DNA from: Candidatus Cloacimonadota bacterium
GTDB taxonomy: Bacteria > Cloacimonadota > Cloacimonadia > Cloacimonadales > Cloacimonadaceae
DNA: 64,000 nucleotides
Reading direction: 5' to 3'
Assembly (NCBI GenBank): GCA_029561955.1
Contig: JAKQWO010000021.1
Span: 1-64,000 of the forward strand
This document shows positions 33,684-43,447 of the stretch, one piece after another. The position numbers and the translations under genes are program-made. Every line of letters begins with the position of its first letter. Positions within the stretch are counted from its first letter, which is position 1. The notes below the pieces were generated by a model. That model saw only the letters and a list, made by a program, of their open reading frames with translations, ran no database searches and was not told where the DNA came from.

Positions 33684-33711
33684 ATAATCTGTTAGTCTAT
33701 GGAGCGTTAGC

Positions 33712-34389
33712 CTACCAGGTAATGCTCTCCCCCGGCTTGAGGATCATGGAATCTATACCCAACTGCTTCACCTTCTCCACATACTCCTTTGGCTCTGCAT
33801 TGATCAGATCAAAGGTGTCGTAGTGCATGGGAATAGCATATCTGGGCTGCACCAGTTCCGCCGCTTTCACGCCATCCGTGATGTCCATGGTAAAGTAGCC
33901 ACCGATGGGAACAAACATATAGTCGATCTTATTCATCTCGCCGATCAGCTTCATATCGTAGAAAAGACCGGTGTCGCCAGGGTGATAGATGGTCTTGCCT
34001 TCAATGGTCAAAACCACTCCCGAAGCCAAACCGGCATATTGACCATCCGGCGTGGCACTGCCATGTAGAGCCATGACAAACTTGAGCCTGCCAAATTCAA
34101 AGTTATAGGCACCGCCGATCTGCATCGCCTCAGTCCGGTAGCCTTTCTTGGCCAAAATGTGAGCCAGCTCCAACACTGTGATGATCAGAGTCTTTTCCTT
34201 GTCCGCTATCTGGAGCGTATCGCCCAAATGGTCGTCATGACCATGAGTGACGATGATATAATCCGCCTTTAGATCCTCAACCTTGACCGGAGAAAGACGG
34301 TTTTTGCTGATAAAGGGATCGATCAGGATGCGCACGCCATCCTTGGTCTCAAGGCCAAAAGCGGCGTGTCCGAAAAAAGTAAGTTTCAT
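33712..34389 (-). CDS. UPF0173 metal-dependent hydrolase (metallo-beta-lactamase fold)
   Basis: A 225-residue protein. The metal site THGHDDHLGD lies at about 49-58, with a further His in MALHGSATPD (about 109) and Asp in YHPGDTGLF (about 138); the late MHYDTF (about 193) completes the set. This matches the UPF0173/UlaG-like group. The substrate is unknown. It is a lone minus-strand gene between plus-strand genes. A GAGAGGTGAAG ribosome binding region precedes the ATG. Confidence 0.85.
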   Translation of the reverse strand: MKLTFFGHAAFGLETKDGVRILIDPFISKNRLSPVKVEDLKADYIIVTHGHDDHLGDTLQIADKEKTLIITVLELAHILAKKGYRTEAMQIGGAYNFEFGRLKFVMALHGSATPDGQYAGLASGVVLTIEGKTIYHPGDTGLFYDMKLIGEMNKIDYMFVPIGGYFTMDITDGVKAAELVQPRYAIPMHYDTFDLINAEPKEYVEKVKQLGIDSMILKPGESITW

Positions 34390-34551
34390 TTCTTCACCTC
34401 TCAGTAGTTTTAAGATATTCTAAGCAGGATCAGCTTGGAGTCAAGAAGTTTCTGTCTTTGGGCCGGTGTTTTTACTGAATTCATTCAGTTTATCCCACCT
34501 AATGCAATAGGCTCTCTAAGGTTGAGCTTTTTGCCTCGTCACCCCCTTCTT

Positions 34552-34636
34552 CCTTGCTTACCCGCAGGGAGATGCCGTGGTGATACTCGGGTTTTTCCCG
34601 AGTGGCTCCGAGTAATCACCGGGAGGCTAAGCAAGG
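34552..34636 (-). repeat. 85-bp palindromic element, copy B (inverted)
   Basis: Ends CCTTGCTTA/TAAGCAAGG. It matches copy A (7911-7995) on the opposite strand with about one difference. The left flank AGGTTGAGCTTTTTGCCTC (from about 34519) also occurs left of copy C, although the inner palindrome is in the other orientation there. Confidence 0.78.
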
Positions 34637-34656
34637 AAGGAGCAGGGGCACTCGCT

Positions 34657-34684
34657 GTACGGTCGCTCGCCGAAGCGACCATAC
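34657..34684. repeat. Short hairpin repeat
   Basis: GGTCGCT-cgccga-AGCGACC (34661-34680) with flanks GTAC/ATAC. The 28 bases are the exact reverse complement of 7831-7858, although the two sites are 27 kb apart. Confidence 0.7.
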
Positions 34685-34759
34685 CAAGAAATCCCTTGAC
34701 TCATATCCCCCGTCCAGAAACAATCGCTGCACGCAGATTTCGATAAATAAGGAGTTCAC

Positions 34760-35887
34760 ATGACGAAATTACGATTCCCGTTTATGGCGCTTATCGGTCA
34801 GGACGACCTGAGTCTGGCCTTGATCCTGAATCTGGTCAATCCCCGCATCGGCGGCGTTTTGATTCGTGGAACCAAGGGAACCGGCAAGAGCACAGCCGTT
34901 TACGGTCTGCCTCAGATTGCGCCTCTGATCCGGGTGCATGAGGGTTGCAGTTACAATTGTTCCCCAGACGAACCCCAGAGCTGGTGTTCATTTTGCCGCT
35001 CACACCAGAGCCCTGCCTTGATGGAAAGAGAGGTGGAGGTGGTTAATCTGCCCCTGAACATCTCCGAAGAGAATCTCTCTGGCAGGATTGACGTGGAAAA
35101 GCTGCTCAAGACGGGTGAAAAGCTCTTCACACCGGGTCTTTTAGCCAAAGCGCATCGCCAGATACTCTACATCGACGAAATCAATCTGATTCCGGATCAC
35201 ATCACCGACAGCCTGCTGGATGTGGTGGCTTCGGGCGTCAATATCGTTGAGCGTGAGGGCTTTTCCGTGGAACACCCCTCCAGATCGTTGCTCATCGGCA
35301 CCATGAATAGCGAAGAAGGCGAGCTCCGGCCTCAGATTTTAGACCGTTTCCCGCTTTCTGTGACCATTCGCACCGTCAGCAACGTGGAGGACAGGCTGGA
35401 AATCATCCGCCGTAACTACGCTTTTGAAGATGATCCGGCGCAGTTTGTGGCCAGCTTCAGAGACGTGAGCGAGATGATGAAGCAATCCATCATCACCGCC
35501 CGTGAAAGGCTGCCTGAGACCAAGATCCCTGCGGGTTTGGTGAAGAGTGTGGTCGATTTCTGCGTCCACTATCAGGTTGATGGGCATAGACCGGAGATCG
35601 TAATCGTCAAAACTGCCATCGCTTACGCCGCTCTGGAATTGAAGCCCGAAGTGGAAGCCAAACACATCAAGATGGCGATGAAGCTTGCTTTGCTGCATCG
35701 CACGCGTGATGGTGGCTTGAAGAAAGCGGTGGAAGCCTCTGATATCGACAATTGGTTTGAGGGCATAACAGCAGACGCAGAGCCGGAGCAGGCATTTTCC
35801 ATGGAATATGATGTGCAGAATCTCAGCATTCTGAAAGGAGGGCACCTCTCCCCATCCAAAAAATCCGGGAAAGCCTCGCCGAGCTGA
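34760..35887 (+). CDS. AAA+ ATPase of magnesium-chelatase subunit I/MoxR type
   Basis: A 375-residue protein. Walker A is GTKGTGKST (about 37-45) and Walker B is ILYIDEINLI (about 135-144). GTMNSEEGELRPQILDRFPL is the ChlI/BchI sensor-1 and arginine-finger region. A cysteine cluster CSYNCSPDEPQSWCSFC (about 64-80) is typical of the insertion in this family. It should form hexamers that drive the VWA partner encoded next. In chelatases the pair serves metal insertion into a tetrapyrrole, but no large H/CobN subunit is present here, so another target is possible. Confidence 0.85.
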   Translation: MTKLRFPFMALIGQDDLSLALILNLVNPRIGGVLIRGTKGTGKSTAVYGLPQIAPLIRVHEGCSYNCSPDEPQSWCSFCRSHQSPALMEREVEVVNLPLNISEENLSGRIDVEKLLKTGEKLFTPGLLAKAHRQILYIDEINLIPDHITDSLLDVVASGVNIVEREGFSVEHPSRSLLIGTMNSEEGELRPQILDRFPLSVTIRTVSNVEDRLEIIRRNYAFEDDPAQFVASFRDVSEMMKQSIITARERLPETKIPAGLVKSVVDFCVHYQVDGHRPEIVIVKTAIAYAALELKPEVEAKHIKMAMKLALLHRTRDGGLKKAVEASDIDNWFEGITADAEPEQAFSMEYDVQNLSILKGGHLSPSKKSGKASPS

Positions 35888-35991
35888 GTTTATTCCTCAG
35901 CAGCGGGGCTCACGATGACTCGCCACCGGGGCGGAGTCTGGTCAAACTCATACTCAAACAGGTTCAGCATCAAGAGCTGACAGCCCAAGAA

Positions 35992-37227
35992 TTGGCTGAG
36001 CTCAAGAAATGGGACGAGATCTGGGAATATTTTGAGAAAAAGCCGGAAACGCTTGAGGCATTGCAGGGAATTTATGGCATCTACGCCAATCCTGATTTCA
36101 AGTTCATCAACTTCAATCTGGAAGAACGAATGATGGGAGGACTCGCACACGGCCTCCCCACGCCCTTTGATCGTCTGTTTGCCGATCCCTTGAGCCTCAG
36201 AGAGGCGATCAGAATCGCCTACAAATTCGTGCGAAAGAAACTGGTGGAAGAGCCTAAAGCCAAAACCCAGATCAAGGGAGTGACAAAGGAAGCCAAGCAG
36301 TCCGGCACCACCTTCGATGTCAAGCTGAGCACGCATGAGATCGGCAAAATCGGCTTCAAACGCAAGAAGATCACCAGTTTCAAACATAGTACAGGCATGA
36401 GCCCCATCACGGGACCCGTGGTAACCTGGACTTCAACCTGCTACAACAATGCAGCTTTGGGCACCTATCCCACCATCAAGGCGGCGATCACAGACGGAGC
36501 CTTCACACGTGCGCCCTTCAAAATCAACATCGCAGAGCGGCATTTCCGCTACCCCGTCTATCAATCCAAGCAGAGCTTCAACATCATGTTGGTGCTGGAC
36601 ATCAGCAATTCGGTGAAGTGGATCCTCAAATACATGGAGAAGATCATCTCGGTGCTCACCGCTCAAGCCAGCGCATCCAAAGATAAGCTTGGTCTGATCA
36701 TTTTCCAGGATGACCGCGCCCGCATCATGCACCATCCCACCATCAATGTGCGCCACGTGATCGGAACGATCAACACCCTGGTGCCCAAAGGGAAAACTCC
36801 CCTGGCGGATGGGCTCAAAATGGCTTTGCAGACGCTGGAACACAGCAGATTTCAGGTGACGGGCATGTCCAACGCCATCGTGCTGCTTTCAGATTGCTTT
36901 CCGGAGCCCATCACCGGTGAGTATGAGGATCAACTGGATGAACCCGCCTGTCAGAACATCCTGAGTGTCTGCGACAAAATCGCTGCCGCCAAGATCAAAT
37001 TCCTCATCATCAGCCCCGGCATCAGTGGCCTGAAAGGCTACCAAAATCACCTTGGCTACAGACTGGGCAAACTCGCAGCCGAGCGCGCCGAGGGGAACTA
37101 CCTCAACCTCTTGGCAGAACCTGGCCTCAGCTTCAATCTCGAAGGCGGGGAATATGTGCTTACGAAGCAGATTATGAAGCAGTTTGCGCAGGATATTAGC
37201 GATTTTATGCTGGGTGAACTCAGATAG
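35992..37227 (+). CDS. VWA-domain protein, partner of the AAA+ ATPase (ChlD-like)
   Basis: At least 411 residues. A von Willebrand A domain begins at about 200 with the MIDAS motif LDISNS, continues with GKTPLADG (about 267) and LLSDCFPEP (about 300). The pair with the upstream ATPase resembles ChlI-ChlD. The start is uncertain. Protein-like sequence continues in frame upstream to about 35845 (IQKIRESLAELSLFLSSGA), right after a strong AAAGGAGG at 35834-35841, yet no ATG, GTG or TTG lies between that site and TTG 35992. A non-canonical start (for instance AUC at 35854) or a base error is possible. Confidence 0.8.
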   Translation: MAELKKWDEIWEYFEKKPETLEALQGIYGIYANPDFKFINFNLEERMMGGLAHGLPTPFDRLFADPLSLREAIRIAYKFVRKKLVEEPKAKTQIKGVTKEAKQSGTTFDVKLSTHEIGKIGFKRKKITSFKHSTGMSPITGPVVTWTSTCYNNAALGTYPTIKAAITDGAFTRAPFKINIAERHFRYPVYQSKQSFNIMLVLDISNSVKWILKYMEKIISVLTAQASASKDKLGLIIFQDDRARIMHHPTINVRHVIGTINTLVPKGKTPLADGLKMALQTLEHSRFQVTGMSNAIVLLSDCFPEPITGEYEDQLDEPACQNILSVCDKIAAAKIKFLIISPGISGLKGYQNHLGYRLGKLAAERAEGNYLNLLAEPGLSFNLEGGEYVLTKQIMKQFAQDISDFMLGELR

Positions 37228-37241
37228 CTGGCGATCCCGGC

Positions 37242-38492
37242 CTACTTCTTATACTTCTCCGTCCACTTCAGCTCTGGTTTCTCCAAGGTGGAGTGCCAGA
37301 GGTATCTTTCCAGATTTTCACGCAGGGAGTCGTCTATGCCTTCCGCCACGGGATACATCTCCGCATTCAGCACTCTGCTAAGGATGGTTTTGGTGGCCAG
37401 ATAGACGTCCGTGAGTCCCTGTTCGCTGCAGTGTTTGGCAATGTCTTGATCGGTATGACCGTGATAGAGCGCTTTCCCACCCACTCTGGCCAAGTTGAGG
37501 GAGGGAATTTCATGCACGCTGAAGGGGATGCAGTCGCTGGAATAGAGGCTGAGTTTATCGCTGAAGAGCAGTCCCTCTTCTTTGAGGATGCCGCTGGCAT
37601 AGCCTTTCAGCTCTTTGGTGCCTAAGCAAAACAGGACGTTACGGCCGATGGGATCTCCCGCCAAGTCTACGTTGACAACCAGCTTGCAGCGCTTTTTCAG
37701 CTCTTCTTCGTGCTTTTCCACGTAGGCATAGCTGCCAAGTAAACCCAATTCCTCTCCGCTGAACCAGATCACGCGCAGGTCTCTGAGCGGCGGTTTTTTG
37801 CTGAATTGCTCGATTGCTTTGATCATGCAAACGCTGCCGGCGGCGTTGTCGCAAGAGCCATGCGAGCGCGCCACGGTGTCATAATGTCCCACTAACAGGG
37901 TAAGGGCGTCGTCTTTGCCGCTGCCTTTGATATCCAGCACAATGTTGTGTCCGATGCGCTTTTCCACCTTTTGCCTGATGGTGAGGCTCACGGTTTTGCC
38001 CGCCAGCTTGATCAGCTTTTCTGCATCGTCATAGCGCACCATGGCGATGGGGAAGCTCTCCTCGGCGGGTAGATTCTGCCGGTGTGAATAGGAATAGGCC
38101 GATTTGTAGGGAGCAGAAATGCCGATAAATGCCTTCACTTTGGCCAGTTTACTCAAAGTGTAGAGACGGCTATCGCTATGATAAAACAGTATGATAGCAT
38201 CATCGTAAGCACCGGGATTATACTTGATGGCGTCCAGATTTTCCAAGTAAATCAGCTTGCCGGAAACGCTGACGTCGGGGCAGAGTCCGTAGGGTGTGGC
38301 TTCAAAGCTCTTTTCGCCGTCGGAGATGGTAGCCGTGCCAGGATCAAAACCTTCAAATTCAAAGGGTTCTACTTCGGGTGTAAAGCCCATTTGCTGCAGA
38401 TGATTCATGATCACCTGTCTACCTTTCTCTTCGCCAGTCGTGCCGGTCATCCTCTCAAAATCGAGGGACTTTAACATGGGATAAAGCTTCAT
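37242..38492 (-). CDS. M28 family zinc aminopeptidase/carboxypeptidase-like protein
   Basis: A 416-residue cytoplasmic-looking protein (no signal peptide). The zinc ligands can be followed: GHYDTV (about 202), DNAAGS (about 217), SGEELGLLGS (about 246), NVDLAGD (about 277) and GHTDQD (about 350). A PA-like insertion (residues 75-180) sits between the strands. It removes amino acids from peptides; specificity is unclear. An AGGAG ribosome binding site precedes the ATG. It converges with the VWA gene, with 14 bases between the stops. Confidence 0.86.
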   Translation of the reverse strand: MKLYPMLKSLDFERMTGTTGEEKGRQVIMNHLQQMGFTPEVEPFEFEGFDPGTATISDGEKSFEATPYGLCPDVSVSGKLIYLENLDAIKYNPGAYDDAIILFYHSDSRLYTLSKLAKVKAFIGISAPYKSAYSYSHRQNLPAEESFPIAMVRYDDAEKLIKLAGKTVSLTIRQKVEKRIGHNIVLDIKGSGKDDALTLLVGHYDTVARSHGSCDNAAGSVCMIKAIEQFSKKPPLRDLRVIWFSGEELGLLGSYAYVEKHEEELKKRCKLVVNVDLAGDPIGRNVLFCLGTKELKGYASGILKEEGLLFSDKLSLYSSDCIPFSVHEIPSLNLARVGGKALYHGHTDQDIAKHCSEQGLTDVYLATKTILSRVLNAEMYPVAEGIDDSLRENLERYLWHSTLEKPELKWTEKYKK

Positions 38493-38504
38493 GTGTAGCT
38501 CCTT

Positions 38505-41500
38505 TTAGTATTCAAATAGTGCCTTTATGTCTTCGGTGCTGAGCGAACTGAGCACCTGTCTGTCACCGGAAACGATGCTTTCAAACATGGCAAGCTTGTT
38601 CTGCTGCAGCGCCACGATCTTCTCTTCCACCGTGCCTTTGGAGATGAGCCTAACTACCTGCACTTTATTGGTTTGGCCAATGCGGTGAGCGCGGTCTATC
38701 GCCTGGTTTTCCACCATGGGATTCCACCAGGGATCAAAGAGGATCACGGTATCCGCCACGGTGAGGTTGAGGCCGGTGCCGCCCGCTTTGAGGCTGATCA
38801 GGAAGATGCGTTTATCCGGATTGTGCTCAAATTCATTCACTACCTGCATGCGGTTTTTGGTGCGTCCATCAAGGTAGCAGTAATCCCAGCCGCAATCTTC
38901 GATAGCCCGGCGGATGATGGTGAGCATCTGCACAAATTGCGAGAAAACCAACACTTTGTGACCGCCTTCCAAGGATTCCTCCAACAGGTGCAAGAGCTGT
39001 TCCAGCTTGGAACTGGAGGCTGGTTCCGGCTTGATGTCCGGATTGATCAGGTGAGGATGGTTGCAGATCTGGCGCAGCTTGGTGAGCGCAGAAAGGATGT
39101 GCATATAGCTGATGGCGCCGCTGCTTTCTGCGGGGAAGAGCTGCTTCTTGACGTTTTCCAGCACCTGTAGATAGGCCTTTTCCTGCACCGTGCCCAGCTT
39201 GCACCAGGAGATCTGTTCCTGTTTATCCGGCAGCTCCAAGAGCACTTCCTTCTTGATCCTGCGCAGGATGAAGGGTGCCACCATGCGCTGCAGACGCTGT
39301 TGTGCCAGCTCTTGGTCTTCCGCCTTTTCGTAGGTGTCTTTAAAGCTTTTCAGGTTTCTGAGGTAGCCCGGCATGAGGAAGTCAAAGAGGCTCCAAAGCT
39401 CGGTGAGCCTGTTCTCCATCGGCGTTCCGGAGAGAGCCAAGCGGTTTTCACTCTTCAGCTTCTTGATGGCTGCGGTGCGTTGTGCGGAGGTGTTTTTGAT
39501 GTTTTGCGCTTCGTCTAAGACGATGTAGTAAAAATTGAAATCCTTGAGCAGTTCAAGATCGTTTAAAACGAGGCTATAAGAGATGAGCAGCAGCTTTACG
39601 TTGGGCTGGCTGAGCAGCTCCTCGCGGGTGAGTTTGTCGCCTTCCACCACCAGATGCGGGATGTTGGTGTGAAACTTGTCGATCTCCGCCACCCAGTTGT
39701 AGAGCAGGGTTTTGGGACAGATAAGCAGTGAGATTCGGCCTTCAGGGGTGGCTTGCAACACGCTGAGTGCCTGGATGGTCTTTCCCAAGCCCATTTCGTC
39801 TGCCAAAATGCCGTTGAGCCCATAATGACTGAGCATCTGTAGCCAGGCCACGCCTGCTTTTTGATAGCCGCGCAAGATGCTTTGCAGGTTTGCAGTCAAG
39901 ACAGCCGGCTGGCCCAAGTGACGCCGCTGTAGATCGATAGAGAGCTGATTGAGCCATTCGTCCTGCATGAGCTGTATGGCTGGGTTTTGCCGCATCAGCT
40001 TCTGATAGTAGGGCAGCTCGTTCAGCCGGGCAGAATAGACTCCGTCCTTATGCGCTTCACTGCGCTCGATCAGGCGCTGCGTCTCATCATAAATCTGAGG
40101 ATTGCTGATGAAGATCAGGCGCCCGTCCTCGGTATGCAGAAACTCCTCTTGAGATTTGAAAAACTTCTGTAGCTCCTCATGCGTAAAGCTCAAGTCCTGA
40201 TAGCTATAGCTCACGGTGTAGCTAAACCAATCCTGCTGTTCACCTTGGCGAGCTTCGATCACCACCCGCAGCGGCACTTTTTGGACAAAGAGATGTCCCA
40301 GATCATCGGCAATGATCAGCTCCCAATCCTCATCTCCCATGGCAAAGACACGCTCCCGCAGCTTGGCTAACACATCCTCGCCGCTAAAGCTGATCTGTGA
40401 ATACTGCTGCACCCTGTTTCTATCCGCATCAGGAAAGAGCTCCAAGAGCTTCTCCACAGCAGAAAAGACCCGTGGCGGCAGATAGAACCAGGCATTGCCA
40501 CTCACGCCGTCCAGTTCGTAGTCACAGCGCACAAGCGAGCAGTTGAAGCGCGTCACGAAGAGCGGGATGGTGTGTCCGGTGGGATACTTGAGCGTTCCTT
40601 CGATCAGGTATATATCGTCCAAGCGCTTAAGCTCCAAGCGAACCTTGGGATCGTCATCCAGGATTTGCGGCAGAGCGATGTCAGGATCAAAATCCAGGTA
40701 GATATCCTGCTTTCTCAGCGCCTTATGCACTACCGTGCGGTAATAGACCAGGTCTTTTTGAGCGATGATCAGGTTGTGCCGCATCAGGTTAGCGATCACA
40801 TCATCCGCCAAGGGTAGGTGCACCTGATAGACATCATTGCGGAAGAAAAGCCAAAGCGGAAAGCCCACCACGTAGGTAGAAAGCTCTTCCACGATCACTG
40901 GCTTGACCACAAAGTTGCTTCTGCCAGCTCTTTCGATGCGCAGGCTCATGGGATAGGGTCTACTATGGAAGAACAGCAGCTCACCGCTTTCTTTGATGCG
41001 CACGAAGTCTTCACATCTGGCGATATACTGCATCAGCTCAGGCAGCAAGACTTTATCCACAGAGAAAAACTTGTTTACCGTGCTCTGAGCGGCTCGGTTT
41101 CTGCTCAGCCACAACAGAAGCTGAATCTTGGGTAGGCTGAGCGCATCCCGATTCTGGGCATATAAATCCATGTCCTTGTGTGGCTTCTCGGGTTCTTGCT
41201 TGAGTTGATTGATGAGCTGGTTGATGTTTAGAAAGGAGAAATCATTGTAGTAGAGCCGCACCTTATCCGCTTTGGGATCGTAAAGCCCCTCCATATCCAG
41301 CTTGGCTTCCTTCAGCGACTTGCTCCAATTATCACTGGCTCTAAGGTCGTGGCGCACAAGTGTTTCCACGGCGGGAACATCGAAGTCGTCCGTATTGAGG
41401 TGATGGTAGGCATAGCGCAGCACGGAGAGATAATGACGGCAATCCTCCGAAGTGCCGCATTCCGAGCAGTCATGCTCCAACACACGCTCAGCTTTGGGAT

Positions 41501-41693
41501 CAAAAACCACGTCCAAACGATCAGAAAAATGGCTACGCATCGCCTCGATAGGGAAAAAGCGGATGTGATAGTTTCCCTTCTCATCCACCGAGTGCCAAAA
41601 CTCCAAGTTTCCGGCTTCCAAGGCGATGATCGCATGATTGAAGTACCAAGACGTCGAGCGTTCATGGTAGTCCTTACTGAAGAGTCGAGCCAT
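38505..41693 (-). CDS. SNF2-family helicase with SWIM zinc finger
   Basis: A 1,062-residue protein. An N-terminal SWIM-type finger (CSECGTSEDCRHYL, about 75-88) is followed by a long regulatory region, then the SNF2 core: DEMGLGKTIQ (about 631), DEAQNIKN (about 727), SGTPMENR (about 755), and the helicase C lobe with VFSQFVQM (about 923), KAGGTGLNLT (about 968) and DRAHRIGQ (about 1000). It is an ATP-driven DNA translocase, probably acting on protein-DNA complexes or transcription. The stop is 12 bases before the M28 start, so they form an operon. Confidence 0.92.
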   Translation of the reverse strand: MARLFSKDYHERSTSWYFNHAIIALEAGNLEFWHSVDEKGNYHIRFFPIEAMRSHFSDRLDVVFDPKAERVLEHDCSECGTSEDCRHYLSVLRYAYHHLNTDDFDVPAVETLVRHDLRASDNWSKSLKEAKLDMEGLYDPKADKVRLYYNDFSFLNINQLINQLKQEPEKPHKDMDLYAQNRDALSLPKIQLLLWLSRNRAAQSTVNKFFSVDKVLLPELMQYIARCEDFVRIKESGELLFFHSRPYPMSLRIERAGRSNFVVKPVIVEELSTYVVGFPLWLFFRNDVYQVHLPLADDVIANLMRHNLIIAQKDLVYYRTVVHKALRKQDIYLDFDPDIALPQILDDDPKVRLELKRLDDIYLIEGTLKYPTGHTIPLFVTRFNCSLVRCDYELDGVSGNAWFYLPPRVFSAVEKLLELFPDADRNRVQQYSQISFSGEDVLAKLRERVFAMGDEDWELIIADDLGHLFVQKVPLRVVIEARQGEQQDWFSYTVSYSYQDLSFTHEELQKFFKSQEEFLHTEDGRLIFISNPQIYDETQRLIERSEAHKDGVYSARLNELPYYQKLMRQNPAIQLMQDEWLNQLSIDLQRRHLGQPAVLTANLQSILRGYQKAGVAWLQMLSHYGLNGILADEMGLGKTIQALSVLQATPEGRISLLICPKTLLYNWVAEIDKFHTNIPHLVVEGDKLTREELLSQPNVKLLLISYSLVLNDLELLKDFNFYYIVLDEAQNIKNTSAQRTAAIKKLKSENRLALSGTPMENRLTELWSLFDFLMPGYLRNLKSFKDTYEKAEDQELAQQRLQRMVAPFILRRIKKEVLLELPDKQEQISWCKLGTVQEKAYLQVLENVKKQLFPAESSGAISYMHILSALTKLRQICNHPHLINPDIKPEPASSSKLEQLLHLLEESLEGGHKVLVFSQFVQMLTIIRRAIEDCGWDYCYLDGRTKNRMQVVNEFEHNPDKRIFLISLKAGGTGLNLTVADTVILFDPWWNPMVENQAIDRAHRIGQTNKVQVVRLISKGTVEEKIVALQQNKLAMFESIVSGDRQVLSSLSTEDIKALFEY

Positions 41694-41762
41694 TTTACCT
41701 CGTGTTATTTAGATAATTATTCACACCACTCACGGATTGGGATTTCTGTCAACTACAAAAAG

Positions 41763-41822
41763 TATAAAAATGAGCAAGCAGAAGCCCGAACTCACGTAAT
41801 GAGTTGAAGTTCCGCTGCTTGC
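41763..41822 (-). terminator. Putative terminator of the deacetylase-methyltransferase gene
   Basis: On the minus strand, GCAAGCAG and CTGCTTGC (41822-41815 and 41781-41774) form a perfect eight-pair stem, an inner stem AACTCA/TGAGTT lies in its loop, and TTTTT follows. It lies about 30 bases after the stop at 41853. Confidence 0.7.
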
Positions 41823-41852
41823 AAATATCTCTATGAGTGGATTGGCTGCCCT

Positions 41853-43343
41853 TTAGACCCGTTCCATGGTCACAAAGTAGTCCCGATCACAATTCTTGAT
41901 CTGATATTTCCAGCCCGGATAGCCAGAGAAGAGCTTGTGCACCTGAGCATCGCTGTATAAGTATAAGGGACATCTGAGCTTATATCTAAGCTTCCTCTGC
42001 CAGGCCAGGAAGCCATCGGATTTTGGGAAGCTGAACATCGCCTTTTCCTTTGTCAGCTCCAACGCCTTGGCAATCACCAGCTCAGGCTCCTTGATGTAGT
42101 CCATAAATCCCATACAGATCATATAGTTGTACTGTTTGTCGTCCTTGTAGGTCAAAAAGTCTGCCACCTCAAAGCTGCATTGATCTTGCACCTGCGCCTT
42201 GGCCACGTTTTCCTTGGCCAAATCTATCATCAGTGGCGCAAAATCCAGACCGTGAATATGCCCCAAACCTTTCTGCGCCAGAGCCACCATATACTGTCCC
42301 GGCCCGCAACCCACATCCAGAGCCGTTTTATCCGCTCCAGCCTCGCAGGCATTGATCACATCCTGAAAGCGATAGAGCATGGCTTTACGAAAATGCTTGT
42401 TGATAAAGCGCCAGAAGGCATTGTTTTTGGAACCATAGATGGAATCGAAGCCCTCGGCATAGCCATCGAAGAAGCCGGCAGTCTTGTCCTCGCTGAATAG
42501 CTGCTCCTTGTCGGTTTCATATAAGTGCATGTATTCTCCGCAGGTTACGAAGCTGTTTTGCGAGAGGATAGCCCTGATCTTGCTCTCCACGGTATCGAGG
42601 TTGACATAGGAGCGGAAGTAGTTGACCGGCTGCATCTTAAAGCGAGGATGCTTAGGGTCTATCTCACGGGGATGGATGTAGAAAAGTGGCGTCTGATGCT
42701 GACTTTCCAGCCTGTCCACCATCTTCAGGATCAGTTTCTGCGGGAAAAGCCGCAAATATCCACCGCCGAAAAAGCAGATATTCTTGCCCATCACAGGCGT
42801 GACGGAGATGGGAATCTCAAACAGCTTACCATTGGTAGTCTTGATCCAATGGGGATTGAGCTCATCACTCTCGACTCCGCTGTCAAACCTGAGGCCGGGG
42901 AAGACGGAGGAATCATATTTAAAGCCCTGATCATAAAGCACATCCATCATCCAGTTCATATCTTCCGAGTGGGAAAAGCCCGGGCTGCGAAAGCCGATCA
43001 CTTCCTTGCCACAGATGCCTTCCAAAAGCGCCTTGCTGGCGGCCACATCCTCGGCAAACTCTTCACGCGTCATCTCAGATACCTTTTTGTGATACATCCC
43101 ATGTGAAGCCACTTCATGACCCCGAGCGTCGATCTCTTTGACCAGTTCGGGATGATGTTGAGCCACATAACCCAAGATAAAAAACGTGGCTTTCACACCA
43201 TAGTCATCCAAAATACGCAAGAGTTTTTGCGTGTTTTTCACCACCCGGTGATCCAGATCATCCCACTCTTCACGCGTGGGCACGTTCGGGCCTTCCACAG
43301 TGTGGAAATAGTCCTCTACATCAATTGTGAATATTGCTTTCAT
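41853..43343 (-). CDS. Polysaccharide deacetylase fused to SAM methyltransferase
   Basis: A 496-residue two-domain protein. Residues 1-285 form a NodB-type deacetylase close to the exosortase/PEP-CTERM-locus and DUF3473 branch: TIDVEDYFH (6-14), SHGMYHKKV (about 78), FRSPGFS (about 116) and HPREIDP. Residues about 295-496 form a class I methyltransferase with DVGCGPGQY (about 342). The known deacetylase branch modifies exported polysaccharide. The added methylase suggests N-deacetylation and methylation of one sugar or lipid-linked substrate. An AGGAGGT ribosome binding site seven bases before the ATG fixes the start. Confidence 0.82.
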   Translation of the reverse strand: MKAIFTIDVEDYFHTVEGPNVPTREEWDDLDHRVVKNTQKLLRILDDYGVKATFFILGYVAQHHPELVKEIDARGHEVASHGMYHKKVSEMTREEFAEDVAASKALLEGICGKEVIGFRSPGFSHSEDMNWMMDVLYDQGFKYDSSVFPGLRFDSGVESDELNPHWIKTTNGKLFEIPISVTPVMGKNICFFGGGYLRLFPQKLILKMVDRLESQHQTPLFYIHPREIDPKHPRFKMQPVNYFRSYVNLDTVESKIRAILSQNSFVTCGEYMHLYETDKEQLFSEDKTAGFFDGYAEGFDSIYGSKNNAFWRFINKHFRKAMLYRFQDVINACEAGADKTALDVGCGPGQYMVALAQKGLGHIHGLDFAPLMIDLAKENVAKAQVQDQCSFEVADFLTYKDDKQYNYMICMGFMDYIKEPELVIAKALELTKEKAMFSFPKSDGFLAWQRKLRYKLRCPLYLYSDAQVHKLFSGYPGWKYQIKNCDRDYFVTMERV

Positions 43344-43447
43344 CTCTCAGACCTCCTGAGGCGTTATTTTAAATTATAATAAGCGGATAGACACCGCAGG
43401 ATAACGATGCTATCCACTCAGGCCACCCTAAACAAGTGCCCAAATAC

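Noticed and set aside
34435-34746. 103-codon open frame on the plus strand
   Set aside because: It is a translation of palindromic copy B and an adjacent hairpin. Codon pattern and position show it is not a gene.
41041-41070. TTATCCACA DnaA box inside the SNF2 gene
   Set aside because: A single box inside coding sequence is expected by chance at this scale.
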